10,478 bases of DNA from CAZNNH01 sp964574335 (GTDB lineage: Bacteria; Acidobacteriota; Vicinamibacteria; Fen-336): contig CAZNNH010000206.1 in assembly GCA_964574335.1 (NCBI GenBank), positions 1-10,478 on the forward strand. The letters are read 5' to 3'. The position numbers and the translations under genes are program-made. Position 1 is the stretch's first letter, and every line of letters begins with the position of its first letter. A model generated the notes under the pieces. The model did not search any database, was not told the DNA's origin, and was given only the letters and a program-made list of their open reading frames with translations. This document shows positions 1 through 7,212 of this stretch, in pieces.

Positions 1-1941
1 GCGGAACCCGACCCCGCCCGCGGCGAGCACCAGCAGAAGCGACACCAGCCGGGGCGCACCCCGGGCGCGCCAGCCCCAGGCGGCGCCCCGCGCCCCGAGG
101 ACGGCCACGATCGGCAGGGTCAGGAAGCACAGGCGGTCGATGAACTCGTCGTTGTACTTCAGGAAACGTGGCTCCACCGACGTGACGGAGGCGAAGGTGA
201 CGAACAGGAGGTAGGCGACCCCCCCGCCGGCGAGGGTCAGGGCGAGACGGTCGGGTCCCCCTCGCCGGAGCAACAGACCGAGTCCCGCCACCGCCAGCAG
301 CGCCACCGGCCAGCCGACCGCCTTCACGCTGCGGACCAGGCCGCCGAGGAGCCGAGAGGGGACCGGCTTCGGGACTGACGGGGAGCTCGCGTCCGCCGGG
401 GCGCTCGCGGCATCCCCGACCGTCACCGGTGGGGCCTCCGCCGTCGCTCCGGCCCGCGCCCTCACCCGGCGCAGCGTCGCGTAGGCCTCCTCGAAGTGGC
501 CGTAGTAGGTCACGACCGAGAACAGAGCCGCCAGCGTGGCGACGAGGATCAGCATGCGGCCCGCGCCCGAGAGCGAGGGACCTCCCCGCCAGAGGTAGAA
601 GAGCCCGGCCGCCACCAGCGTCACGAAGAGAACCGGGAAGATGCCCACGTGCGACAGGAACGCGAACGAGGCCAGCGCGAAGAGCCCCACCGTCCGAGCC
701 CAGTGCCGCGTCCCCAGCGGCCAGGCGGCGGAGGCGACGAGCGTTGCCAGCGCCACCGACTGCCCGAACGCGAAGGTCAGGTTGGCATACCCGAGGGTGA
801 GGTACGGCACCGGCGCGGTGTGGAGCAGCACCACCGCGATCGCCGCCGCCAGCCTGTCGCCCCACGCCCGGACCATCAAGGGGTAGAGGAGGGCCCCGGC
901 CAGCACCTGGGAGGCGCACACCACCACCCGAAGCAGCCCGACCCAGTCGCCCGTGAGCCACGACCAGGGCGCCGCAAACAGGTACAGGGCGATCGCGTAT
1001 GGGAACTTCACCCCGCTCGGCATCGGCTGGGTGAAGTAGAAGCGCCCGTTCAGCACCCACTCGAGCCGGTTGGCGTGGAACAGCGCGTCCACCACCAGCT
1101 TCATGGGGTGGAACAGTCCCAAGAGGTCCAGGTAGAGCACGGCGCCGGAGAACACGACCACGAAGCGGGCGGCCGGGGGGAGCGGCCGCCTGGTCCGCCA
1201 GCGCAGCAGCAGCGCGACGAGAACCAAGAGAGGCGCGATCCACAAGGCGGTGTCGAGCACGGTCGTCGGGTACGCGGTGTACGGCGCGGGGGCACGGGAG
1301 AGCGGGAAGGCCTGGGCGACCGCCAACAGCGTCGCGCCCAGGGCGGCGCCCCAGGGTGTGATGCCGGCCGCGCCCAGCGCTGCCCCGAACAGACCGCCCG
1401 AGGCCGATCCGGCGCGGAGCGCTCTCCACGGGGCCCTCGCCAGCGCCCCGGCCGACGGGCGGCAGAACACACGATCGATCTGAACGCCCAGCACGCGCCT
1501 CTGCGTGGTGCCGCGAACCATGGTGGGCGCGCTGCTGATGGCCAGGACCAGGCCGTCCCGGGGCGCGGGGGGCGCCACCAGATCGACCGGCTGGTACTGG
1601 TTGCCGGCCACCACCGTCGCCATGGTGACGCCGTCCACCCTCAGGATGGCGGTGGGTGGGGTCTCCCCGGCAGGGCGCGGGCCCCGCAACGTCACGGTGC
1701 AGGCCCACGGCACCCGCCGATCCAGCCCTGGCAGCGACACGATCGCCTGCGCCTCCGTCCACGCCACGGTACGCGGTCCATCGTGCTCGACCGGGTGGAA
1801 ACCCCGGGTGATGCCGGGGAGGTCGCGATCCAGCTCCAGGTCGAGGTCGGGGTGGAGGGCGTAGACGACGAGCAGGCAGAGGGCACCGGCCAAGCCCCCG
1901 GAGAGGGCGCCGACGACGATGGCCAGGAGACGACGGGACAA
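1..1941 (-). CDS. Polytopic membrane protein, GT-C/GT39-like, C-terminus outside window (partial)
   Basis: The minus-strand frame stays open for 647 codons from a TTG at 1941-1939 to base 1. The product has an N-terminal membrane segment (residues 5-27). A polar, beta-rich domain (about 28-160) follows, with the motif GFHPVEHDG then AWT near residues 47-60. About a dozen further hydrophobic segments come after it. Between the early segments is a loop reading HPMKLVVDALFHANRLEWVL, then FYFTQP and KFPYAIALYLFAAPW. A Pro/Ala/Ser-rich insert lies near residues 488-530. The multi-segment hydrophobic plan, with an extracytoplasmic sugar-domain-like region after segment 1, resembles GT-C membrane glycosyltransferases that use lipid-linked sugars. 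I see no diagnostic catalytic pair, so the transferase role is inference. TTG is the first in-frame start that gives a clean signal anchor, but it lacks a good Shine-Dalgarno sequence; the true N-terminus may lie upstream in another frame. The neighbouring secreted glycosidase is divergently oriented. Confidence 0.8.
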   Translation of the reverse strand, partial: MSRRLLAIVVGALSGGLAGALCLLVVYALHPDLDLELDRDLPGITRGFHPVEHDGPRTVAWTEAQAIVSLPGLDRRVPWACTVTLRGPRPAGETPPTAILRVDGVTMATVVAGNQYQPVDLVAPPAPRDGLVLAISSAPTMVRGTTQRRVLGVQIDRVFCRPSAGALARAPWRALRAGSASGGLFGAALGAAGITPWGAALGATLLAVAQAFPLSRAPAPYTAYPTTVLDTALWIAPLLVLVALLLRWRTRRPLPPAARFVVVFSGAVLYLDLLGLFHPMKLVVDALFHANRLEWVLNGRFYFTQPMPSGVKFPYAIALYLFAAPWSWLTGDWVGLLRVVVCASQVLAGALLYPLMVRAWGDRLAAAIAVVLLHTAPVPYLTLGYANLTFAFGQSVALATLVASAAWPLGTRHWARTVGLFALASFAFLSHVGIFPVLFVTLVAAGLFYLWRGGPSLSGAGRMLILVATLAALFSVVTYYGHFEEAYATLRRVRARAGATAEAPPVTVGDAASAPADASSPSVPKPVPSRLLGGLVRSVKAVGWPVALLAVAGLGLLLRRGGPDRLALTLAGGGVAYLLFVTFASVTSVEPRFLKYNDEFIDRLCFLTLPIVAVLGARGAAWGWRARGAPRLVSLLLVLAAGGVGFR

Positions 1942-2020
1942 AGCGGTGGCCCAGCCTTTCCGCGTCCGAGACCCGACGCAGGGTGCGGAGCAGGCTCTCG
2001 GCGGGCCCGCTCGGACGCAT
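1942..2020 (-). other. Probable N-terminal coding segment of the membrane protein, out of frame by one base
   Basis: An ATG at 2020-2018 is preceded by GGTGGAG at 2033-2027, with GGAG six bases from the start. The frame begins MRPSGPAESLLRTLRRVSD and keeps G or C at nearly every third position until about 1945, after which that pattern fails. Dropping one T from the TTT at 1942-1940 joins it to the long membrane-protein frame, giving ...AERLGHRLSRRLLAIVVG. This looks like a natural cytoplasmic tail leading into a signal anchor. It could be a sequencing error, a real frameshift mutation, or a coincidence with translation starting at the TTG. Confidence 0.5.
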
Positions 2021-2047
2021 GATACGCTCCACCGGGTCACATGTCGG
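2019..2047 (-). promoter_or_regulatory. Candidate sigma-70-type promoter for the membrane protein
   Basis: On the minus strand CCGACA (2047-2042), a 17-base spacer and TATCAT (2024-2019) match the -35/-10 consensus at 4 of 6 and 5 of 6 positions. Transcription would begin near 2012. That is incompatible with initiation at the ATG at 2020, which overlaps the -10, so at most one of the two readings is right. In such a GC-rich sequence a TATCAT hexamer stands out, but this remains a consensus match only. Confidence 0.3.
2027..2033 (-). promoter_or_regulatory. Shine-Dalgarno sequence for the ATG at 2020
   Basis: On the minus strand GGTGGAG lies six bases before the ATG at 2020-2018. It is a much better ribosome site than anything in front of the TTG at 1941, where the nearest purine run (GAAAGG) is about 13 bases away. 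This favours initiation at 2020 and therefore a frameshift. Confidence 0.45.
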
Positions 2048-2050
2048 AGG
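2046..2050 (+). promoter_or_regulatory. Shine-Dalgarno sequence deciding the start of the GH2 gene
   Basis: GGAGG lies six bases before the ATG at 2057. The open frame extends back to 1919, but the upstream part runs through the divergent promoter region and into the membrane-protein coding region. A signal peptide begins exactly at the 2057 methionine. Confidence 0.8.
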
Positions 2051-2056
2051 AATACG

Positions 2057-4783
2057 ATGCGTCTTGGCGAGGGAGCGTGCCTGGTGATGCTGGCGGCGTC
2101 CGTGTCCGCAAGCGCCTCTGAGGCCCCGGTGGGGCGGCTGTCACTCGACGGCACCTGGCAGATGAAGGACCTCACCCTCGGAGTCGGTGAGGCGCGCCAG
2201 GTTTACCTCCCCGGCAAGCGGCCGGAGGGGACGCTGCCCTGCCGGGTCCCGGGCACGGTCCGGACGGCGCTGCTCGAGGCGGGCGAGATCCCCGACCCCT
2301 ACGTCGGCTACGACAACGAGAAGTCGCTCTGGGTCGAGGCCAAGGAGTGGTGGTTCTTCAAGACCTTCCCGGTCGACGCCACCCTCGAGGGCCGCTTCGT
2401 CGATCTCGAGCTCGCGGGGACCTCCTTCCAGGGGGCGGTGTGGCTCAACGGGGAGAAGGTCGGCGAGCTTCTGGGCATGCTCAACCCGCGATCCTTCGAC
2501 GTGACACACTCCCTCCGCTACGGCGAGGAAAACACGCTGGTCGTCCGTCTCCAGGCGACCCCCGACGCGCGCATGAGCCTCACCGCCCGCGGGCTTGTCT
2601 GGGACACGCCCCGCGACCAGCTCTACTCCATCGCACAGTGCATGTACGGCTGGGACTGGGGTCCCCACGGCGTGCCGATCGGGATCTGGCAGAGTCTCTC
2701 TCTGCGCGTCTCCGGACCGCTGCGTCTCGAGTCGCCGTACGTGCGCTCGACCATCGACTCGCCCAGTCAGGCGACGCTCCACGTCGCCCTCGACGTCGTC
2801 AACGCCTCGAAGACGCCGCGTGAGGGCGTGCTGGCGGGCGCGGTGGTCGAGAAGGCGTCCGGCCGCGCCGTCGCGGAGCTCCGCCAGACGGTGGGGCTCT
2901 CTCCGCAAGAACGGAAGACGCTGCGCTTCGACGTCATCGTGCCCGAGCCCAAGCTCTGGTGGCCGAACGGCATGGGGGCGCAGGACCTCTACCTGCTCTC
3001 GACCACCCTGTCGGAGGACGCCGACGGGGGGTCGGCCTCGGAATCCCTGAAGACGCAGTTCGGCATCCGCGAGCTGAAGCTGGTGGAGAACGAGCGCATT
3101 GACGAGTTCGTCAAGGCCATGAAGGAGCACACCGGCAGCGTCTACCACCTGGGCCGCGCGGTGGGCTCCTACCCCTGGACCTTCGAGGTCAACGGCCAGA
3201 GGATGTTCGCCAAGGGCGCCAACTGGATCCCCCCCGACCTCCTGCTGCGACTCGGCCGCGACCGCTATCAGCGCCAGCTCTCCCTGGCCCGCGACGCCCA
3301 CATGAACCTGCTTCGGGTCTGGGGCGGTGGCCTGTACGAGACCGACGAGTTCTACGACCTCTGCGACGAGTACGGCCTTCTCACCTGGCAGGAGTTCCTG
3401 AGCAACCGCAGCTTCTCGAAGATCGACCGGGAGAGCTTCCTGGAGGGTGCCAAGGCCGCGATCCTTCGCCTGCGCAACCGGCCCAGCCTGACCTTCTGGT
3501 GCGGCGGCAACGAGTTCGACCCGGACGACACGGGCAGCAAGGCCGTCATCGACGCCCTGGGTGCCCTTCTCGCGGATCTCGACCCGGCGCGCGAGTTCCA
3601 TCGCGCCTCGCCCTACATGGGCGACGACCACTACTGGGGGGTCTGGCACGGCCGGGAGCCGTACACGAAGTACCGCATCGTACGGCCCTTCCGCAGCGAG
3701 GCGGGGATGAACACCTTCCCGGTCGCCGAGAGCTACCGGCGCTTCACGCCGCCCGAGCTGCTCTGGCCCCCCGACGAGACCTTCATCGAGTACCACGGCG
3801 AGTACAACACCCGCTTCCAGCACCTCGAGAAGCTCATGCGCTACGCCGACGAGTTCGCTCCCGCGACCTCGATCGACGACCTGATCCGGAAGAGCCAGCT
3901 CTACCAGGCGCTGGCCAACTCCTTCGACATGGAGTTCTGCCGCGCCAACAAGTTCCGCAACAGCGGCCTACTGGTCTGGCAGTACGACGACATCTGGCCC
4001 GCCATCTCGTGGTCGCTGGTCGACTGGTACGGCACGCCCAAGCCCTCCTACTACTTCCAGAAGCGGGCCTCGCGTCCCCGGCATGTCTCCGCCGACTACG
4101 AAGGCTACCTGTGGCGGGTCGGCGAGACGTTCGCCGCCGAGATCCACCTGCTGAACGACGACGCCCGCACGCCCCTGAACGAGGCCGCCTGGCGGGCGCG
4201 GATCCTGGACGTCTCCGGCCGCACGCTGGCCGACGCGAAGGGCACGGCGACGGTACCGGCGGGAGGCGCGGCCCAGGTCGGCCGGATCGAGCTGCCGCTC
4301 GGAGAGGACCTGACCGGCAAGACCCTGTTCGTGGCCGTGGAGCTTTCGGCACGGGGCGGGGCCCGCCTGTCGGAGGCCCTCTACCCGATCGCGGTGAGCG
4401 CCTCGGGAAAGCTCGACGACTACAGCCGCATCTTCGCCGAGCTCGACCGGCTGCCGCCCACCGAGCTCCAGATCGAGACCCGGTCCAGCGTCAAGCTGGA
4501 TGCGGCGGGTGTGGGGCGCGCCTCGGTCCGCCTCTCCAACCCGACCGGTGGCCTGGCCTACTTCGTGCGCGCCCGGCTCGCCGACGAGGCGAGGGAGCTT
4601 CGGGCCAGCTACAGCGACAACTACCTGGCGCTGCTGCCGGGAGAGTCGAAGACGATCGAGGTGGGCGTCGCGTCGCCCCCTGCCGGAGAGTCCTGGGCCG
4701 CATCGGACCCGTGGCGTCTCGTCATCACCGGCTGGAACGTCCCCGAGTCGGTCGTCGAGCTGGGCTCCGTGCCGACCCGCTGA
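2057..4783 (+). CDS. Secreted glycoside hydrolase family 2 protein, beta-mannosidase type
   Basis: This 908-residue protein is predicted to be an exported exo-glycosidase that removes beta-linked sugars, most likely mannose, with retention of configuration. It starts with a signal peptide (MRLGEGACLVMLAASVSASA) and has no lipobox. The family order follows. A jelly-roll sugar-binding domain (about 30-205) carries LDGTWQ and VPGTVRTALLEAGEIPDPYVG. An Ig-like domain carries WWPNGMGAQDLY. The TIM barrel begins near 376 with FEVNGQRMFAKGANWIPPD and continues with MNLLRVWGGGLYETDEFYD (416). Glu486 in CGGNEF is the expected acid/base and Glu548 in FRSEAGMNTFP the expected nucleophile. DDHYWGVWHG and GLLVWQYDDIWPAISWSLVDW (637-657) are further family motifs. 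C-terminal beta domains end the protein. Length fits family 2 mannosidases. Exo-beta-glucosaminidase or mannosylglycoprotein endo-beta-mannosidase activity cannot be excluded. No transporter or other glycosidase is adjacent, so substrate context is missing. It converges on the hybrid kinase with a 39-base gap. Confidence 0.93.
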   Translation: MRLGEGACLVMLAASVSASASEAPVGRLSLDGTWQMKDLTLGVGEARQVYLPGKRPEGTLPCRVPGTVRTALLEAGEIPDPYVGYDNEKSLWVEAKEWWFFKTFPVDATLEGRFVDLELAGTSFQGAVWLNGEKVGELLGMLNPRSFDVTHSLRYGEENTLVVRLQATPDARMSLTARGLVWDTPRDQLYSIAQCMYGWDWGPHGVPIGIWQSLSLRVSGPLRLESPYVRSTIDSPSQATLHVALDVVNASKTPREGVLAGAVVEKASGRAVAELRQTVGLSPQERKTLRFDVIVPEPKLWWPNGMGAQDLYLLSTTLSEDADGGSASESLKTQFGIRELKLVENERIDEFVKAMKEHTGSVYHLGRAVGSYPWTFEVNGQRMFAKGANWIPPDLLLRLGRDRYQRQLSLARDAHMNLLRVWGGGLYETDEFYDLCDEYGLLTWQEFLSNRSFSKIDRESFLEGAKAAILRLRNRPSLTFWCGGNEFDPDDTGSKAVIDALGALLADLDPAREFHRASPYMGDDHYWGVWHGREPYTKYRIVRPFRSEAGMNTFPVAESYRRFTPPELLWPPDETFIEYHGEYNTRFQHLEKLMRYADEFAPATSIDDLIRKSQLYQALANSFDMEFCRANKFRNSGLLVWQYDDIWPAISWSLVDWYGTPKPSYYFQKRASRPRHVSADYEGYLWRVGETFAAEIHLLNDDARTPLNEAAWRARILDVSGRTLADAKGTATVPAGGAAQVGRIELPLGEDLTGKTLFVAVELSARGGARLSEALYPIAVSASGKLDDYSRIFAELDRLPPTELQIETRSSVKLDAAGVGRASVRLSNPTGGLAYFVRARLADEARELRASYSDNYLALLPGESKTIEVGVASPPAGESWAASDPWRLVITGWNVPESVVELGSVPTR

Positions 4784-4822
4784 GGTCTGCTGCGCTGGCC
4801 GACACGCCGGTGGATCACCCGC
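4784..4822. other. Convergent spacer between GH2 and kinase genes
   Basis: These 39 bases separate two convergent stop codons. The only structure I find is a 4-bp stem GGTG-GAT-CACC at 4809-4819 with a three-base loop, too weak to call a terminator. There is no T-tract on either strand. Confidence 0.5.
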
Positions 4823-7090
4823 TCACGGGTACGGGGGCCCGCTCGACTCTCCGCCCCCCGGCGCGTCGAGGACCCGGCGCACCGCGCGGAGCAGCTTCTC
4901 GGCGGAGACCGGCTTCTGGAGGAAGTCGAGCCCGTGCCGCATGACGAAGCCGTCGTGCACGGTGTCGGGGCTGAAGCCGCTGATGAAGAGGAAGCGGAGC
5001 CCGGCCAGCCGCTGGCGTAGCGTCTCATGGATCTCACGGCCGCTGGCGCCGGGCAGGATCACGTCGAGCAGGAGCAGGTCCAGCCTCTCCCCATGCTCCT
5101 CGACCACCTGGAACGCCTCGACGCCGTCCGATGCGGTGAGCACGGTGTAGCCGGCCCGCTCCAGCACCTGGCGGGCGAACGCCCGGACCTCCTCCTCGTC
5201 CTCGACCACCAGGATCGTCTCGCTGCCGCCCGGGGCCTGCGGGCGGATGGGAGCCGTCGTCGCCTTTTCCTCGGCGGCAGCGCGCGGCAGGTAGATCTCC
5301 ACCGACGTCCCCTGGCCCACCTGGCTGGAGACGTCGATCATCCCTCCGTGCTGCTTGACGATGCCGTAGACGGTTGCCAAACCGAGGCCGGTGCCGCGCC
5401 CCATCGCCTTGGTGGTGAAGAACGGCTCGAAGACGTGCCTCAGCGTCGCCCGGTCCATCCCGCAGCCGCTGTCGCCGACGGCCAGTCGTACGTAGGGGCC
5501 GGGCCGCGCCCAGGGATGGTCGACGCGGTACTCCTCGCCAATCTCGACGTTGCCGGTGGCCAGCGTGAGCAGCCCGCCGTCCGGCATCGCATCCCGGGCG
5601 TTGACGCAGAGGTTCATCACCACCACCTCGAGCTGCCCGCGATCGGCCGTGACCGCCCACAGGCCGTGACCTGGGACGAAGCTGATCCGGATGTGCTCGC
5701 CGAGGCTGCGCGCCAGGGTCTTCATGAAGGCGCCGGTCACCTCGTTGACGTCGAGGCTCTGCAGACGTAGCACCTGGCGGCGGCTGAACGCCAGCAGCTG
5801 CTGCACCAGGGTGGTGGCCCTCTCCCCGGCCGAGGCGACGGTGGCCATGAAGTCGTGCGCCGGGTGATCGGCGGGAAGCTCCAGAAGCGCCAGCTCGGCG
5901 TTGCCGCCGATGACCTGCAGCAGGTTGTTGAAGTCGTGGGCCACGCCCCCGGCGAGCTGGCCCACCGCCTCCATCTTCTGCGCCTGAAAGAGCCGGCTCT
6001 CCAGGGCCACCTGGTCGGTGATGTCCTGGACGGTGCCCACGATGGCCTGGACCTGCCCCGAGGCGTCACGCTCGGCCTGGCCCAGCCCGTGCGCCCAGCG
6101 TTCCCGCCCATCCACCACCAGCCGGCCACGGAGATCCAGCGGATGGCCTTCGAAGATGGCCCGGGTCGCGGCCACCACACGGTCCCGGTCGTCGGGGTGC
6201 ACCGAGCTGATGAAGGACTCGCGGGTGACGGGGACGCCCGGAGGATGGCCCAGGATCCGGGCCAGCTCGGCGGACGCCTCGAAGGTCCTGGGCGCGCGCG
6301 TGTAGCGCCAGGAGCCGATCCGGGCCACGCTCTGGGCCCGCCGCAGGTCGGACTCGTTGCGCCGCAGCGCCTCCTCCGCCAGTCGGATGCGGCGGCCCGC
6401 CTGGACCCAGTCCAGGGCCAGCCGGGTGTTCATCACCACGGCCATCGCCACGAAGCCGAGCTCGCTGGTGTAGACCCAGTCGAGCGACAGCGCGTCGACC
6501 AGGCCGTCGCAGACCAGGCCCACCAGCACCAGCGTGGCCCCCAGGCCGAGGGCCAGCCCCTCGGGGCGTCGCCCCGAACGCGCCTGGCGTAGGGCGGCCC
6601 CGAGGACCCAGGTGGCGATCACCAGCGTGCCGATGTAGTACGCCATGCCGGTCCAGGCGATGTCGGCCACGCTCTGCACCACCGAGAGCGGCTCGCCCCA
6701 CGGCGTGACGAGCGTCCGCGGCGGCTGGGGAGACCAGAAGAGCAAGGTGCCGGGCATCAGCAGGTTGGCCACCAGCAGCGCGGCGTACCAGCCCGACAGC
6801 GTCAGCAGGGCCAGTCGCGACCCGAAGCCCGTGTAGGCGTGGCAGAACCACGCGTAGGCCGCCCAGAAGAGCAGGAGGGTGCTCAGGACGGAGCGCAGCG
6901 CGGCCAGGTGCTCGGCCGCGGACGCCGCGTAGTAGGCACGGGTGTCGAAGTAAAGCAGGGCCACCAGGACGAAGCAGAGGACGGCGAACAAGGCGTGCGC
7001 CCGAGCCCGGCCCCGCCGCCCCGCCAGCAGCAGGTGGAGCAGCCCCGAGGCCAGGCAGACGCCGATTGCCGCCCACAGCACGGACGCCAT
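4823..7090 (-). CDS. Seven-membrane-segment hybrid sensor histidine kinase (PAS-HisKA-HATPase-receiver)
   Basis: This 755-residue protein should autophosphorylate on histidine in response to a membrane or cytoplasmic cue and pass the phosphate to its own receiver. The first 228 residues hold seven hydrophobic segments (about 1-24, 31-53, 63-86, 93-118, 139-168, 178-201, 205-228), with no large periplasmic loop. A PAS/PAC domain (about 247-362) contains FISSVHPDDRDRV and GTVQDITD. HisKA has the phospho-acceptor His385 in AGGVAHDFNNLL. The ATPase domain shows Asn497 (N box), GDSGCGMD at 539-546, FEPFFTTK and GRGTGLGLA (564-572). The C-terminal receiver (about 624-744) has acidic residues 630-631, Asp676 in LLLLDVILPG, Ser704 and Lys726 in LQKP. 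All key residues are present. I chose the ATG at 7090 over one at 7144 because a GAGGTGG ribosome site precedes it and the first membrane segment starts there. No DNA-binding response regulator is adjacent, so downstream partners are unknown. Confidence 0.95.
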   Translation of the reverse strand: MASVLWAAIGVCLASGLLHLLLAGRRGRARAHALFAVLCFVLVALLYFDTRAYYAASAAEHLAALRSVLSTLLLFWAAYAWFCHAYTGFGSRLALLTLSGWYAALLVANLLMPGTLLFWSPQPPRTLVTPWGEPLSVVQSVADIAWTGMAYYIGTLVIATWVLGAALRQARSGRRPEGLALGLGATLVLVGLVCDGLVDALSLDWVYTSELGFVAMAVVMNTRLALDWVQAGRRIRLAEEALRRNESDLRRAQSVARIGSWRYTRAPRTFEASAELARILGHPPGVPVTRESFISSVHPDDRDRVVAATRAIFEGHPLDLRGRLVVDGRERWAHGLGQAERDASGQVQAIVGTVQDITDQVALESRLFQAQKMEAVGQLAGGVAHDFNNLLQVIGGNAELALLELPADHPAHDFMATVASAGERATTLVQQLLAFSRRQVLRLQSLDVNEVTGAFMKTLARSLGEHIRISFVPGHGLWAVTADRGQLEVVVMNLCVNARDAMPDGGLLTLATGNVEIGEEYRVDHPWARPGPYVRLAVGDSGCGMDRATLRHVFEPFFTTKAMGRGTGLGLATVYGIVKQHGGMIDVSSQVGQGTSVEIYLPRAAAEEKATTAPIRPQAPGGSETILVVEDEEEVRAFARQVLERAGYTVLTASDGVEAFQVVEEHGERLDLLLLDVILPGASGREIHETLRQRLAGLRFLFISGFSPDTVHDGFVMRHGLDFLQKPVSAEKLLRAVRRVLDAPGGGESSGPPYP

Positions 7091-7096
7091 GCTCAC

Positions 7097-7103
7097 CACC
7101 TCT
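7097..7103 (-). promoter_or_regulatory. Shine-Dalgarno sequence deciding the kinase start
   Basis: On the minus strand GAGGTGG lies six bases before the ATG at 7090-7088. The further upstream ATG at 7144 would add 18 residues of non-hydrophobic sequence drawn from the divergent promoter region. Confidence 0.65.
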
Positions 7104-7116
7104 TGCCGTCCACCGT

Positions 7117-7144
7117 ATTCTCCACCGGAGCCGGGGCCACACAA
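7117..7144 (-). promoter_or_regulatory. Weak candidate promoter for the hybrid kinase
   Basis: On the minus strand TTGTGT (7144-7139), 16 bases and GAGAAT (7122-7117) match the sigma-70 elements at 3 of 6 and 4 of 6 positions. The placement, about 30 bases before the ATG at 7090, is sensible, but the match is poor. An alternative sigma factor could equally be used. Confidence 0.2.
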
Positions 7145-7146
7145 GC

Positions 7147-7177
7147 CGGGGAGGGGTCCGGATCCGCCGCCTCCCCG
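7147..7177. repeat. Inverted repeat, 8-bp arms, in the kinase/CoA-binding divergent region
   Basis: CGGGGAGG (7147-7154) and CCTCCCCG (7170-7177) are perfect complements separated by 15 bases. The element lies between the two start codons (7090 and 7213), about 35 bases before the CoA-binding gene start. It could be a two-half-site operator or an RNA hairpin in either leader. The GGGAGG core recurs in the palindrome at 8897-8912. Confidence 0.55.
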
Positions 7178-7201
7178 AATCGGGTATCGTGGGCGGAGCC
7201 T

Positions 7202-7207
7202 GGAGGA
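7202..7207 (+). promoter_or_regulatory. Shine-Dalgarno sequence of the CoA-binding gene
   Basis: GGAGGA lies five bases before the ATG at 7213. It fixes the start inside a longer open frame that reaches back to 7066 and into the kinase gene. Confidence 0.8.
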
Positions 7208-7212
7208 GCCCC

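Noticed and set aside
496..2022. Long plus-strand open frame (508 codons) opposite the membrane protein
   Set aside because: Its product is a His/Arg/Gly/Glu-rich composition typical of the complement of a GC-rich membrane-protein gene. The minus frame has ordered hydrophobic segments and proper codon use.
2141..3823. Minus-strand open frame (560 codons) opposite the GH2 gene
   Set aside because: The plus strand carries a full family 2 glycosidase with catalytic motifs. The minus frame shows no recognisable domain and no ribosome site, and is explained by GC-rich codon bias.
4809..4819. Small hairpin GGTG-GAT-CACC between the GH2 and kinase genes
   Set aside because: A 4-bp stem without a T-tract is expected by chance in this composition and is too weak to annotate as a terminator.
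3499..4944. Plus-strand open frame (481 codons) overlapping the GH2 3' end
   Set aside because: It is a shifted-frame reading of the glycosidase, rich in Arg, Pro and Ala, and runs into the opposing kinase gene.
7185..7190. TATCGT as a -10 element for the CoA-binding gene
   Set aside because: It matches only 4 of 6 positions, has no -35 at a suitable distance and lies very close to the ribosome site.
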